Positions 35,561 to 45,000 of a stretch of 64,000 nt of DNA are shown in pieces. The position numbers and the translations under genes are program-made. This DNA comes from Cardiobacterium hominis (lineage in GTDB: Bacteria > Pseudomonadota > Gammaproteobacteria > Cardiobacteriales > Cardiobacteriaceae): positions 1,790,501 through 1,854,500 of the forward strand of contig NZ_LR134365.1 of assembly GCF_900637305.1 (NCBI RefSeq), in the 5' to 3' direction. Numbering within the stretch: the stretch's first letter is position 1; each line of letters starts with the position of its first letter. The notes beneath the pieces were generated by a model that was not told the DNA's origin, ran no database searches, and saw nothing but the letters and a program-made list of their open reading frames with translations.

Positions 35561-37267
35561 ATGCAACTGAAACAACTGACACTTGCCGTCCTGACCGCCA
35601 CCAGCCTGCTCGTCGCCTGCTCGGATGAGCCGAAAAAAAGCGACAAAGGCACGAAAACCGAACAAACCGCCCTCAAGGCAGCCGACCTGCCGCAAAAAGC
35701 CGAAGACCAATACAAAGCCAACCTCGCGTTTGTCGCCAAAACCTACGAAAACCTGTACGCGCAAAACCCGATGCGCGGCCTCACCAAATACCAAATCACC
35801 GTTAACGACTACCAGCGTGGCGACAACAGCGCCACGGCGAAAAGCACCCTGACCCTCGAATTCGCCCCGCACCTCTTTGGCGGTAACGACATTGGCGCCA
35901 TCACCCTGGACAGCCACGACACCATCACCTACAGCCAGGAGTTGCTCGCCAAAGGCATCGTCGCCCACGTGGAAAACCACATCGACACCGACAACGTCAC
36001 CAGCCTCAAAGCCGTGCTGAAAGAGCAACTGCACGCCAGCGACGCCAACATCGAGCGCCTCGTCAGCATCCTGAAAAACCTCAAGATGCAGAGCGATATC
36101 TATGTGGACGACAACGTCGTCGCCACCGCTGAAGTCGCTCCCTTCCAAGTACAAGAAGGCGACGACAGCCTTGACTTCAAAGGCCTGAAAGAAGAAATGC
36201 GCTACAACATGAAGACCCTGCCCGACGGCATCTTCGACCTCAATCTCGCTGTTGAACCCTTCACCTTCACCGCTACCGACAAAAAAGACGGCGGCAGTGC
36301 CACCGTCGCCGTTTCCCCGCTGAAAGGCGGATACGGCATCAAAGAAGACGGCAGCTTCACACTCAAAGTTGAGCCGATCAAAATTGAAGTCACCGCCAAA
36401 GACGGGCTTACCATCTTCGAACTGGACGGCGTTACAGGCAGCGGCAGCGGCGTCAAATACGACTCGGCGCTCATGACCCACCTTGGCGACATTGAAGCCA
36501 ACGTCAACAACATCCGCGTCACCCACAACGGCGAGCAGTACCCCATTGGCGACATCAATGGCAAAAGCAGCACGCAAAAAACCGCCAGCGGCAACTACGA
36601 CGCCAGCGGCGAATTTACCTTCAAAATTGACGGCGCGACGGTGAAAAAAATCGAGCCCAGCATCCCGGTTGAGCCGCAAAGCCTGCGCGTCAAAATCAAA
36701 ATCAGCGAACTCTCCGCGCAAAGCCAACTCGACCTGCTCCAAGGGATCGAGGCACTCCAGCAAAGCCTCAGCATCGCCGCCAAAACCAGCGACGTAGGCT
36801 ATATGGATAAAGACAAAGCGACCGCCGAAGCCACTGCCAACCTGGAGAAGAGCCAAGCGGACTATGAAAAAATCGCCCAGGAAAAATTCAGCGCCGCCTT
36901 GCAAGAAGCAATTAAAAACAAAACCCGCCTGAACTATGAGCTTGAAGGCGTAACCGACAGCGGCAAAGCGACCTTCAGCGCCGACGTGGGCATCCGTGCC
37001 GACAGCGCTACCCCCCCGGAAGCATGGCAAAAAGCCATCGCCGACGTACAAAACAACCCGATGGCACTGCAAGAGCTCCTGAAAAACAACCTCGACCTGC
37101 ATGCCGAAGCGCGCATCAACAAAAGCCTGACCGACAAACTGGGCGTGAGCCAATTTATCGAAAGCCAGGGCGCGATGTTCATCACCGTTGAAGGCGAAGA
37201 CTACGTCGCCAAACTGGAAAACGACAACGGCACGCTGAAACTCAACGGCAAACCGCTGCCTTTCTGA
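35561..37267 (+). CDS. DUF945-like lipoprotein
   Basis: 568 residues. Signal with lipobox LLVAC (Cys 20). The long body of alternating beta strands with repeated FxFxATDK/TLxVEP and INKSLTDKLG segments resembles the DUF945 (YdgA) family of periplasmic proteins of about 500 residues. Function unknown; a role in the envelope is likely. The lipobox is unusual for YdgA. Assignment to DUF945 is moderate. Confidence 0.75.
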   Translation: MQLKQLTLAVLTATSLLVACSDEPKKSDKGTKTEQTALKAADLPQKAEDQYKANLAFVAKTYENLYAQNPMRGLTKYQITVNDYQRGDNSATAKSTLTLEFAPHLFGGNDIGAITLDSHDTITYSQELLAKGIVAHVENHIDTDNVTSLKAVLKEQLHASDANIERLVSILKNLKMQSDIYVDDNVVATAEVAPFQVQEGDDSLDFKGLKEEMRYNMKTLPDGIFDLNLAVEPFTFTATDKKDGGSATVAVSPLKGGYGIKEDGSFTLKVEPIKIEVTAKDGLTIFELDGVTGSGSGVKYDSALMTHLGDIEANVNNIRVTHNGEQYPIGDINGKSSTQKTASGNYDASGEFTFKIDGATVKKIEPSIPVEPQSLRVKIKISELSAQSQLDLLQGIEALQQSLSIAAKTSDVGYMDKDKATAEATANLEKSQADYEKIAQEKFSAALQEAIKNKTRLNYELEGVTDSGKATFSADVGIRADSATPPEAWQKAIADVQNNPMALQELLKNNLDLHAEARINKSLTDKLGVSQFIESQGAMFITVEGEDYVAKLENDNGTLKLNGKPLPF

Positions 37268-37291
37268 CCGGCACGATGCGTCAGCGCAAAG

Positions 37292-37318
37292 AAAAACCCC
37301 GCTACGGCGGGGTTTTTT
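37292..37318 (+). terminator. Intrinsic terminator after the DUF945-like gene
   Basis: AAAAACCCCGC TACG GCGGGGTTTTTT, strong stem and T-run. Confidence 0.88.
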
Positions 37319-37489
37319 AATGCGGTAATAAAAGCACGTTGCCGCGACGGATTTCGACATCTGACGATGCCCTGCCGTCCAACGCCCGTAGCGACGGCAA
37401 CCATGCTGATGCCAAGGCATCGTCGCGCATTATAGCGACCACAGGACGGGGCAGAAACCGCCGCTTAACCGCCTGTTGTGAACAGGTTC

Positions 37490-38950
37490 TTACAACAACG
37501 GACTCACCAGGCGCACACAGCGCTCAATAAAGCGCTGCACGCGGCGCCGCTGTTGCCATTTCTTCAGCTCTACCGCCTCGCTGCCCGCAAGATAGCCATC
37601 GAGCAGCGCGCTGATGGCGGCGACGGTTTCCGGCGTGAATACCGCCAGGCTCACTTCCAGATTGAGGTAAAAACTGCGCATATCCATGTTCACCGTGCCG
37701 AAGAGCGCGAAGCGGCCGTCAATCACTACCGCCTTGGTGTGCAGCAGGCCTCCGTCAAACATCCGCAGTTGCACGCCTGCCGCAAGCAGCGGCTGGTAAT
37801 AGGCGCGGCTGGCATAGCTCACCAGGCGCGAATCGACGCGCTTCGGCAGAATCAGCACCACTTCCACGCCGCGTTTGGCGGTCAGAATCAGCGTATTGAG
37901 CAGCGCCTCGTCCGGCACGAAATACGGCGTGCTGATGACCACCCGCTCCTGCGCCACGTTGAGCGCGTTGCACAACACGTCGTACACCAGCGCCATGTCG
38001 CTGCCCGGCTGCGACGGGATGACCTGCAACAGCGCACCGCCGGGCGTTTCCGTCGCGCCCTGCGGCATTTCATCCACATAGCCGGTGAGCTGTTCCAGCG
38101 TCGCCGAGAGATTGTGTTCGTTTTCCACCGCCCAGTCGCCGTAAAACACCGCCGCCAGCTCCTGCGCCGCCGCGCCCTCGCAGCGCAGCACCGCATCGAC
38201 CCATTCGCCGACGCCCGCTTTCTGCTTGAACAGGCGCGGATCGACCAGGTTGTAGCTGCCGGTGTAGGCGACGCGGTAATCGACGATGAGGATTTTGCGG
38301 TGGTTGCGCAAATCGCTGCGCACCCACAGCGATTTCAGCAGGCCGACCGGCAGCGCTTCCGTCACCTCCACCCCTGCCGCGCGCAAGCGCTGCGGCCACG
38401 ACGAACGCCAGAAACTGCTGCTGCCGAGCGCGTCTGCGAGCAACTGGCAGCGCACACCGCGCCCGGCCGCCCGCATCAGCGCTTCCAGCACCGCCTCCAC
38501 CCGCCCGGTGCCCTCGACGATATAAAACTCCAGCAAGCAGCAATGCCGCGCCGCCTCAATATCGGCGACGAACGCTTGCAAAATCGCGTCCGTGTCGGTC
38601 AAAAGGCGCGTCGCATTGCCGCCGGTGGCGACGTAGCCGGAATCCGCCTGCACCAGATGGGCAATCTGGCGGAAACGCACCTCGCACAGCGGCACCGTCT
38701 GCGGCGGCAGGAAGCGGTCGGCAAAAGCATCGTGAAAGGCGAGCAGCTCCGCCTGCCGCTTCGCCCGCGCCCGCCCCAGTTTCGGCTCGCCAATCAGAAG
38801 ATAGATGATGACGCCCAAAATTGGGAAAGCGAACAGCACCGTCAGCCAGGCGAGCGCGGCGCTACTGGAACGGCGCGAATAGATGATGCGCAGCGCAATG
38901 GAAACCGACAGGCAGAAGTGAAAGAGGACGAGTAAACCGTACCAGTTCAT
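37490..38950 (-). CDS. cls: Cardiolipin synthase (ClsA type)
   Basis: 486 residues, normal length. Two N-terminal membrane helices, then two phospholipase D HKD motifs: HRKILIVDYRVAYTGSYN and HTKAVVIDGRFALFGTVNMD. Condenses phosphatidylglycerol to cardiolipin in the inner membrane. Monocistronic on the minus strand. Confidence 0.94.
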   Translation of the reverse strand: MNWYGLLVLFHFCLSVSIALRIIYSRRSSSAALAWLTVLFAFPILGVIIYLLIGEPKLGRARAKRQAELLAFHDAFADRFLPPQTVPLCEVRFRQIAHLVQADSGYVATGGNATRLLTDTDAILQAFVADIEAARHCCLLEFYIVEGTGRVEAVLEALMRAAGRGVRCQLLADALGSSSFWRSSWPQRLRAAGVEVTEALPVGLLKSLWVRSDLRNHRKILIVDYRVAYTGSYNLVDPRLFKQKAGVGEWVDAVLRCEGAAAQELAAVFYGDWAVENEHNLSATLEQLTGYVDEMPQGATETPGGALLQVIPSQPGSDMALVYDVLCNALNVAQERVVISTPYFVPDEALLNTLILTAKRGVEVVLILPKRVDSRLVSYASRAYYQPLLAAGVQLRMFDGGLLHTKAVVIDGRFALFGTVNMDMRSFYLNLEVSLAVFTPETVAAISALLDGYLAGSEAVELKKWQQRRRVQRFIERCVRLVSPLL

Positions 38951-39034
38951 CGGGGACTCCGGGGAAGGAAAGGGGAGGGCAGTATAGCGGGCAGGAGACT
39001 ATAATTGCCACCGATTCCACCATCCCGCCCCGCC

Positions 39035-39754
39035 ATGCGCATTTTGAGCTACAACATTCAGGCCGCCATCAACGCACGCAGCTATCTTAGTTATACCTGG
39101 CAATGGCACCGGCAAATCCTGCCCGGCCCCGCCAAACGCAAGACGCTCGCCCGCATCGCCGCCTACATCAGCCAGTTTGACCTCGTCTGCCTGCAAGAAA
39201 TTGATCTTGGCGGCCTGCGCAACGGTTTTCTCAACCACGTTGAGCAATTGCGCGACCTCAGCGGCCTGCCCTATGCGCTGGCGCAAACCAACCGCCGCCT
39301 CGGCAAACTCTCGCTACACGGCAATCTCATCCTCAGCAAAACCCCGCTGCGCGAAGTGCTGAACCAACCGCTGCCGTCGCGCATTCCCGGCCGTGGCGTG
39401 CTGGCGGCGGCGGTGGAAAGCACGCACGGCGCGCTGGTCGTCGCCAATGTGCATTTGAGTCTCGGCGCTCTTGACCAGCACCGCCAGCTGCGTTTTATCC
39501 GCAACCGCCTCGCCGCCTGGCCGGACGTGCTGATTACCGGCGATTACAACTGCACTCCGGATGCGCCGCAGCTGCGCATCCTCGCCGAACACGGCTACCG
39601 CAGCTTGGGCGATGCCAGCCCGACGTTTCCCAGCTGGAAACCGCAGAAAGCCCTGGATCATGCTTTTTTGAAGGGCGGCCTGACCGCCCGCAGCCACGTC
39701 AGCCCGCAGCGCGACAGCGACCACCTGCCGCGGGTAATCGAACTGGACGGTTGA
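39035..39754 (+). CDS. Endonuclease/exonuclease/phosphatase family protein
   Basis: 239 residues. EEP fold: MRILSYNIQ, VCLQEID (metal Glu), HGNLILSK, NVHLSLG, TGDYNCTPD and final SDHLPRVIEL (catalytic Asp-His). Related to the YbhP-like nucleases or phosphatases; substrate unknown. The ATG at 39035 is preferred over 39005 because MRILSYN is the conserved start. Confidence 0.85.
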   Translation: MRILSYNIQAAINARSYLSYTWQWHRQILPGPAKRKTLARIAAYISQFDLVCLQEIDLGGLRNGFLNHVEQLRDLSGLPYALAQTNRRLGKLSLHGNLILSKTPLREVLNQPLPSRIPGRGVLAAAVESTHGALVVANVHLSLGALDQHRQLRFIRNRLAAWPDVLITGDYNCTPDAPQLRILAEHGYRSLGDASPTFPSWKPQKALDHAFLKGGLTARSHVSPQRDSDHLPRVIELDG

Positions 39755-39821
39755 AGGCGATGGCGCGCCTGTGGCGTTTCTCTATGTGAATCGCCAGCAT
39801 TCCCGTACAATGCGCCGCTTC

Positions 39822-39858
39822 TTGCGCCTACTGCGCAGCGGCGAAGAAGCGGTTTTTT
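39822..39858 (+). terminator. Intrinsic terminator after the EEP gene
   Basis: CCGCTTCTT..CGC / GCGAAGAAGCGG stem ending in TTTTTT. Confidence 0.7.
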
Positions 39859-39887
39859 AGTCTTTTGTAGTTGTTTAGGGGGGTCTT

Positions 39888-40751
39888 GTGCTTTTCCTGC
39901 TGATAAGCGTGTGTTTGAGTGTGGCGGTGTCAGTGCTTTTGAAGCTGGCGCGGCGGCGGCAGCTTGAGGTGACGCAGATGGTCGCGGTGAATTATCCGGT
40001 GGCGGCGCTGCTGACCTGGCTGCTGGCGCAGCCGTCGTGGGCAAACGCGGACGGCTTTTGGTCGTGGTGGTGGCTGTTTGTGCTGCTCGGCGTGCTGTTG
40101 CCGCTGGTATTTGTCATCATGGGGCGGGCGGTGCAGGCAGCGGGGATTGTCCGCGCCGATGCGGCGCAGCGGGTGGCGCTGGTGATTCCGCTGCTGGCGG
40201 CGTTTTTGCTGTTCGGCGAGCGGTTGTCGTGGTGGTCGGCGGCGGGGATTGCGCTGGTGTTTGCCGCGCTTGCCGCTTTGTTGCAGCGCGACAGCTCTGC
40301 GGGCGAGGGCGATGGGCGCCACGCCGCGCTATGGCTCACCGGAGTGTGGCTCGGCTATGGCGTGATTGATGTGTTGTTGAAGCGCTTGTCGCTGGCAACG
40401 GACGGGAAGCTGTTTGCGCTGCTTTTGGTGATTTTTGTGCTGGCGGCGCTGCTGTCATTTGCCTTTTTATGGGCGCGGGGGACGCGCTGGCGTCGGGATA
40501 ATGTGCTCGCTGGCATGGCGCTCGGCGCGCTCAATTTTGGCAATATTTTTTGCTATCTCAAGGCGCATGTGGCGCTGAAAGATCATCCCAGCGTGGTCTT
40601 CGCCGGGATGAACGTGGGAGTGATTGTGCTCGGCGCGTTGGTCGGCGCCGGCGTGTTCCGCGAGCGCCTGAGTCGGGTGAATGTGGCAGGGGTCGCGCTG
40701 GCGCTGGTTGCGGTCGGCTGTCTTACTTACGCCAGGCTAGCAGGCGCTTGA
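39888..40751 (+). CDS. DMT (EamA-like) transporter
   Basis: 287 residues from a GTG at 39888 preceded by AGGGGGG. Ten predicted membrane helices in two halves, GYGVIDVLLKRLSL starting the second. Typical of the drug/metabolite transporter superfamily; substrate unknown. Its 3' end overlaps the converging PAP2 gene by 29 bases. Confidence 0.82.
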   Translation: MLFLLISVCLSVAVSVLLKLARRRQLEVTQMVAVNYPVAALLTWLLAQPSWANADGFWSWWWLFVLLGVLLPLVFVIMGRAVQAAGIVRADAAQRVALVIPLLAAFLLFGERLSWWSAAGIALVFAALAALLQRDSSAGEGDGRHAALWLTGVWLGYGVIDVLLKRLSLATDGKLFALLLVIFVLAALLSFAFLWARGTRWRRDNVLAGMALGALNFGNIFCYLKAHVALKDHPSVVFAGMNVGVIVLGALVGAGVFRERLSRVNVAGVALALVAVGCLTYARLAGA

Positions 40752-41469
40752 GCAGGCGCTGGAGGCGCGGTGCGCTGTGGCGCTGTTGCCAGGCATGCAG
40801 GAGCGGCAGGTTGATGCCGCCAGCGAGAAGGACGCCGCCGACGAGGTCAATCGGGTAGTGCATGCCCAGCCAGACGCGGCTTGCCATGACGAGCATTGCC
40901 CAGGTGATGACGGCGCCGCTAATGAGACAGCGGCGGCGGTTGGCAAAGCCGATGATGCCGGCAAAGAGTAGCGCCCAGCTGGCGGCGAAAGTGCTGTGGC
41001 CGGAGGGGAAGCTGTAGCCGGTTTCTTTGGCGCGGTGGGCGATGAGGTGCGACGGCGCCGGGCTCACCGTTTTGGCATAGTAGGCGCGGACGGCGTCAGC
41101 GCGGACGCTGCGTTTGACGGCGTAGAAATCACGGATGCGCGCGGGATCGTCTTTGGTGAGAATGACGACATAGGGGCGCGCCTCGCCGATGAGCGGTTTG
41201 AGCAGACTCTTGCCGACTTGCGTCGCACCGAGGCTGATGAGGACGACAAGCAGCAAGGCACGCCCTTCGCCACGGCGGTGCGTGTAATAAAGAAGGACAA
41301 AGAGGACGGCGATGCTGGCGAAGGCGACGGGATTGCCGCCGGTCTGGGTAACGAGATAGAGCAGATGGTTGAGCGGAACTTCGTTGCCCTGCCAGTGCCA
41401 GCCAGAAAGCCAGAAGGCGAGGGGAACGAGAAGGAGCAGGGCGGTGACGGCGAGGAGGCGGGTTTTCAT
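40723..41469 (-). CDS. PAP2 phosphatase, PgpB-like
   Basis: 248 residues, six membrane helices. PAP2 motifs: KPLIGEARPY (motif C1), PSGHSTFAASW (C2) and SRVWLGMHYPIDLVGG (C3). The layout, with a long loop between C1 and C2, matches PgpB (phosphatidylglycerol-phosphate and undecaprenyl-pyrophosphate phosphatase). The product's exact substrate is not decidable here. Confidence 0.88.
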   Translation of the reverse strand: MKTRLLAVTALLLLVPLAFWLSGWHWQGNEVPLNHLLYLVTQTGGNPVAFASIAVLFVLLYYTHRRGEGRALLLVVLISLGATQVGKSLLKPLIGEARPYVVILTKDDPARIRDFYAVKRSVRADAVRAYYAKTVSPAPSHLIAHRAKETGYSFPSGHSTFAASWALLFAGIIGFANRRRCLISGAVITWAMLVMASRVWLGMHYPIDLVGGVLLAGGINLPLLHAWQQRHSAPRLQRLLKRLLAWRK

Positions 41470-41699
41470 GGTTGGTAACGGTAGTGTGTGATACGGGAGT
41501 ATTCGTTCAAGATATTTTCTTCCTGGGTGCCGCGACCGATGTTATGAATGATGAGCGGCGCGCCGTCTTCCGCGCGGCGGTCGGAGACGATGCCGATATG
41601 CGCACGGGCGTCGCGCACCAGCTGGTTGCGGTCAAAAGCCAGCGCCCGATGCGGCAAAAGCGTGAAAAACAGTAATGTTAAATAGCTGCGTAAAATCAT
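41466..41699 (-). pseudogene. DUF1287 protein with large internal deletion
   Basis: 77 residues. Starts with a signal-like peptide (MILRSYLTLLFFTLLPHRALA) and QLVRDAR, the usual N-terminus of DUF1287 proteins, and jumps at IG directly to HIGIVSDRRAEDGAPLIIHNIG, the C-terminal signature of the family. About 120 residues between the two are missing while the frame is kept. Its start overlaps nothing; its stop overlaps the pgpB-like start region by 4 bases. Confidence 0.75.
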
Positions 41700-42043
41700 G
41701 ATGGTAGATTTAGATAATGTGATTGGTCTTGGCTATGATAGCAGTTTTGGTGTTGTTAACTGTTGTTGTATCAAGGAGAAAAAGCTCAGTTACCTTACGG
41801 GCAGTTTTATGATTTGTAATAAAGTAGAAATAAAAAAAGACTTGCGGTAACATTGACGCACGCCAAGCTATAACGTTATGAAGGATAACCGCATAGCGGC
41901 GGTGTGCCGCAAGGCATGCAGGGAGAGCGCCCACCTGCCGGACTGACAGGACCCGCCAGGAAGGCTCTCAACAAATCTCCACCGCCAAACACCGGGTCTT
42001 ACCCGCCAAGATGGCAAAATCCAGTGAACATTCGAGGTAAAAC
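41700..42043 (+). other. Intergenic leader of the adhesin gene with several RNA hairpins
   Basis: 344 bases. The first half is AT-rich. The second half, just upstream of the adhesin, can fold: CCGC/GCGG (41889-41899), a GAGAGC/GCTCTC clamp (41923-41928 with 41964-41969) enclosing CCTG/CAGG, and CGGGT CTT ACCCG (41993-42005). TTGACG at 41853-41858 with a poor -10 16 bases on may be a promoter. GAGGT precedes the ATG. No known riboswitch class is recognised. Confidence 0.5.
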
Positions 42044-45000
42044 ATGGCCAAACAAATCGCCCTGACGCTAGCCAAAGTCAAAGGCAGCAACAACAGCGCA
42101 GACATCATCGATCAAGTGAACATCAACACCGGCAATGGAAGCCCGGTGCATGTGCGCGCGGTAGATAACGTCTACTACCAACTCACCGACCTGGAGACCC
42201 AATACGGTCCGGAGAACATCATGACCGAGCGGGTCGGCAACGACCTTTACGTCGCCTTTGAAGGCGAGAGCATCGAATCGCCGAGCCTGATCATTGACGA
42301 CTACTACAGCCTGAACCCCAACGGCAGCAAGAACCTGCTGGTAGGCCAACACGAGAACGGCTCGTTCTACCCCTACATCCCGGAAAGCGCACAACAAACC
42401 GACGCAGTACACATGCTGGCTGACCATGTGGCTGCCGGGCAGGCGCTGGGAGGCGACTCCAGCTTTGCCGGCATCATACCGGCAGAAGCAGGCGGCGCGG
42501 GCTGGAGCCCGTGGGCGATTCTGGGCGGTATCGTAGCCTTGGGCGGCCTGTCAGCACTTGCCATTGCCGCACGCAACCACGACCGTCACCATAACAAACA
42601 CCACGACGACCAGCCGCAACCCCAACCGAACCCTAACCCGCAGCCGAACCCGCAAACCATTGCCCCGCCGACGGTAGCGAAAGACCCGACGCACAAAGGC
42701 GGCGTGACCGTCACCCCGGACAACAAAGCGACGACGCTAGAAATCAAATACACCGACGAAGCGGGCCAGCCGCACACCATACACGTCAACAAAGGCACGA
42801 ACGGCAAATGGCAAGCGGATGGCAGCCTGCCGCCGGGCGTCGTCGTTGACCCGAACACCGGCAAAGTGACGCTGGCGCCGGACAGCGTCAAAGACGGCTC
42901 AAGCGTGACCGCGAAGAACAGCGACGGCAGCCACAGCAGCATGGAATCCACCGTCATCGCAGACAACGACGACGCCACACCACAACCGAATCCCAATCCC
43001 CAACCCAATCCGAACCCGAATCCCCAACCCAACCCCAACCCCAATCCGAACCCGAACCCGAACCCGAACCCGAACCCGAACCCCAATCCGCAGCCACAAC
43101 CGGGCGGCATCAACCCGCCGACAGTGGCGAAAGACCCGGCGCACAAAGGCGGCGTCATCATCACCCCGGACAGCAAAGCGACCACGCTGGACGTCAACTA
43201 CACCGACGAACAAGGCCAGCCGCATAGCGTGAGCTTCACCAAAGACGCGAGCGGCAAATGGGTCGCGAAAGGCACATTGCCGGGCGGCGTGACCATTGAC
43301 CCGACGACGGGCAAAGTGACCATCGCTCCGGAGGCAGTGAAAGACGGCAGCACCGTCAAGGCACACAACAGCGACGGCACCCACACCAGCCCGGACGCTG
43401 ACGTCATCACCGATACCGACGGCACCACCCCGCCGCCGGCGACGATAGAACCGCCGCAAGTCGTGAAAGACCCGGCGCACCAAGGCGGTGTCATCGTCAC
43501 CCCGGTAGCCAAAGCGACGACGCTGGAAATCAAATACACCGACGAAGCGGGTCAGCCGCACACCCTGACCGTGGCCAAAGACGCGAGCGGCAAATGGGTC
43601 GCGAAAGACCCCTTGCCGAAAGACGTCACCGTTGACGCGGCGACGGGCAAAGTGACCCTGGGTCCGGAAGCCGTCAAAGACGGCAGCACCGTAGTTGCGA
43701 AGAACGGTGACGGCACCCTGACCAGTAGCGAAGCAAACGTTGTTGCCGACAGCGACGCCAACACCACACCGCCGGCATTAGATCCACCGAGCGTTATTGC
43801 CGACCCGGCGCACCAGGGAGGCGTTATTGTCACCCCGAACGGCAAAGCCAAAACCCTGACTGTCACTTACACCGACGAGAACAACCAGCCGCACACCTTG
43901 ACTGTTGAAAAAGACGCAAGCGGCAAATGGACACCGAAATCCCCCCTGCCGACAGGCGTCAAAGTGGACGACGCCACCGGCAAAGTGACCTTTGAACCCG
44001 ATGCGATCAAAGATGGTAGCACCGTCACCGCGAAGAACAGCGATGGCAGCATTACCAGTAACGACAGCAGCCTACGTGCCCCGGATGATGCAGTGACCCC
44101 GCCGCCGGCTAACGTTGACCCGACCGCCAATGCCGACACGGCGAAAGGCACGAAGGGCCAGCCGGTCGAAGTGGACGTCCTTGCCAACGACAGCGACCCG
44201 CAGGGCAACAACACCCTCGATCCGAAGAGCGTCAAACTGATCGATCCTGCGACCAACCAGCCGGTAAGCGAGCTCAAAGTTGCGGGCGAAGGCGAATGGA
44301 AAGTTGACCCGACCACCGGCAAAGTGACCTTCACGCCGGAGCCGACCTTTACCGGCAACCCGAAACCGGTGCAATACACCGTATCGGATACCGAAGGGCA
44401 CAGCAGCAAACCGGCGACCATTACCGTCACCTACGACGGCACCACCCCGCCGCCGGCTAACGTTGACCCGACCGCCAATGCCGACAGTGCCAAAGGCACG
44501 AAGGGCCAGCCGGTCGAAGTGGACGTCCTTGCCAACGACAGCGACCCGCAGGGCAACAACACCCTCGATCCGAAGAGCGTCAAACTGATCGATCCTGCGA
44601 CCAACCAGCCGGTAAGCGAGCTCAAAGTTGCGGGCGAAGGCGAATGGAAAGTCGACCCGACCACCGGCAAAGTGACCTTCACGCCGGAGCCGACCTTTAC
44701 CGGCAACCCGAAACCGGTGCAATACACCGTCACCGACACCGAAGGCCATACCAGCAAACCGGCGACCATTACCGTCACCTACGACGGCACCACCCCGCCG
44801 CCGGCTAACGTTGACCCGACCGCCAATGCCGACAGTGCCAAAGGCACGAAAGGCCAGCCGGTAGAAATCGATGTCCTTGCCAACGACAGCGACCCGCAGG
44901 GCAACAACACCCTCGATCCGAAGAGCGTCAAACTGATCGATCCTGCGACCAACCAGCCGGTAAGCGAGCTCAAAGTTGCGGGCGAAGGAGAATGGAAAGT

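Noticed and set aside
42975-43105. Short direct repeats considered as a CRISPR array
   Set aside because: Hexanucleotide Pro-Asn coding repeats without spacers, inside the adhesin frame.
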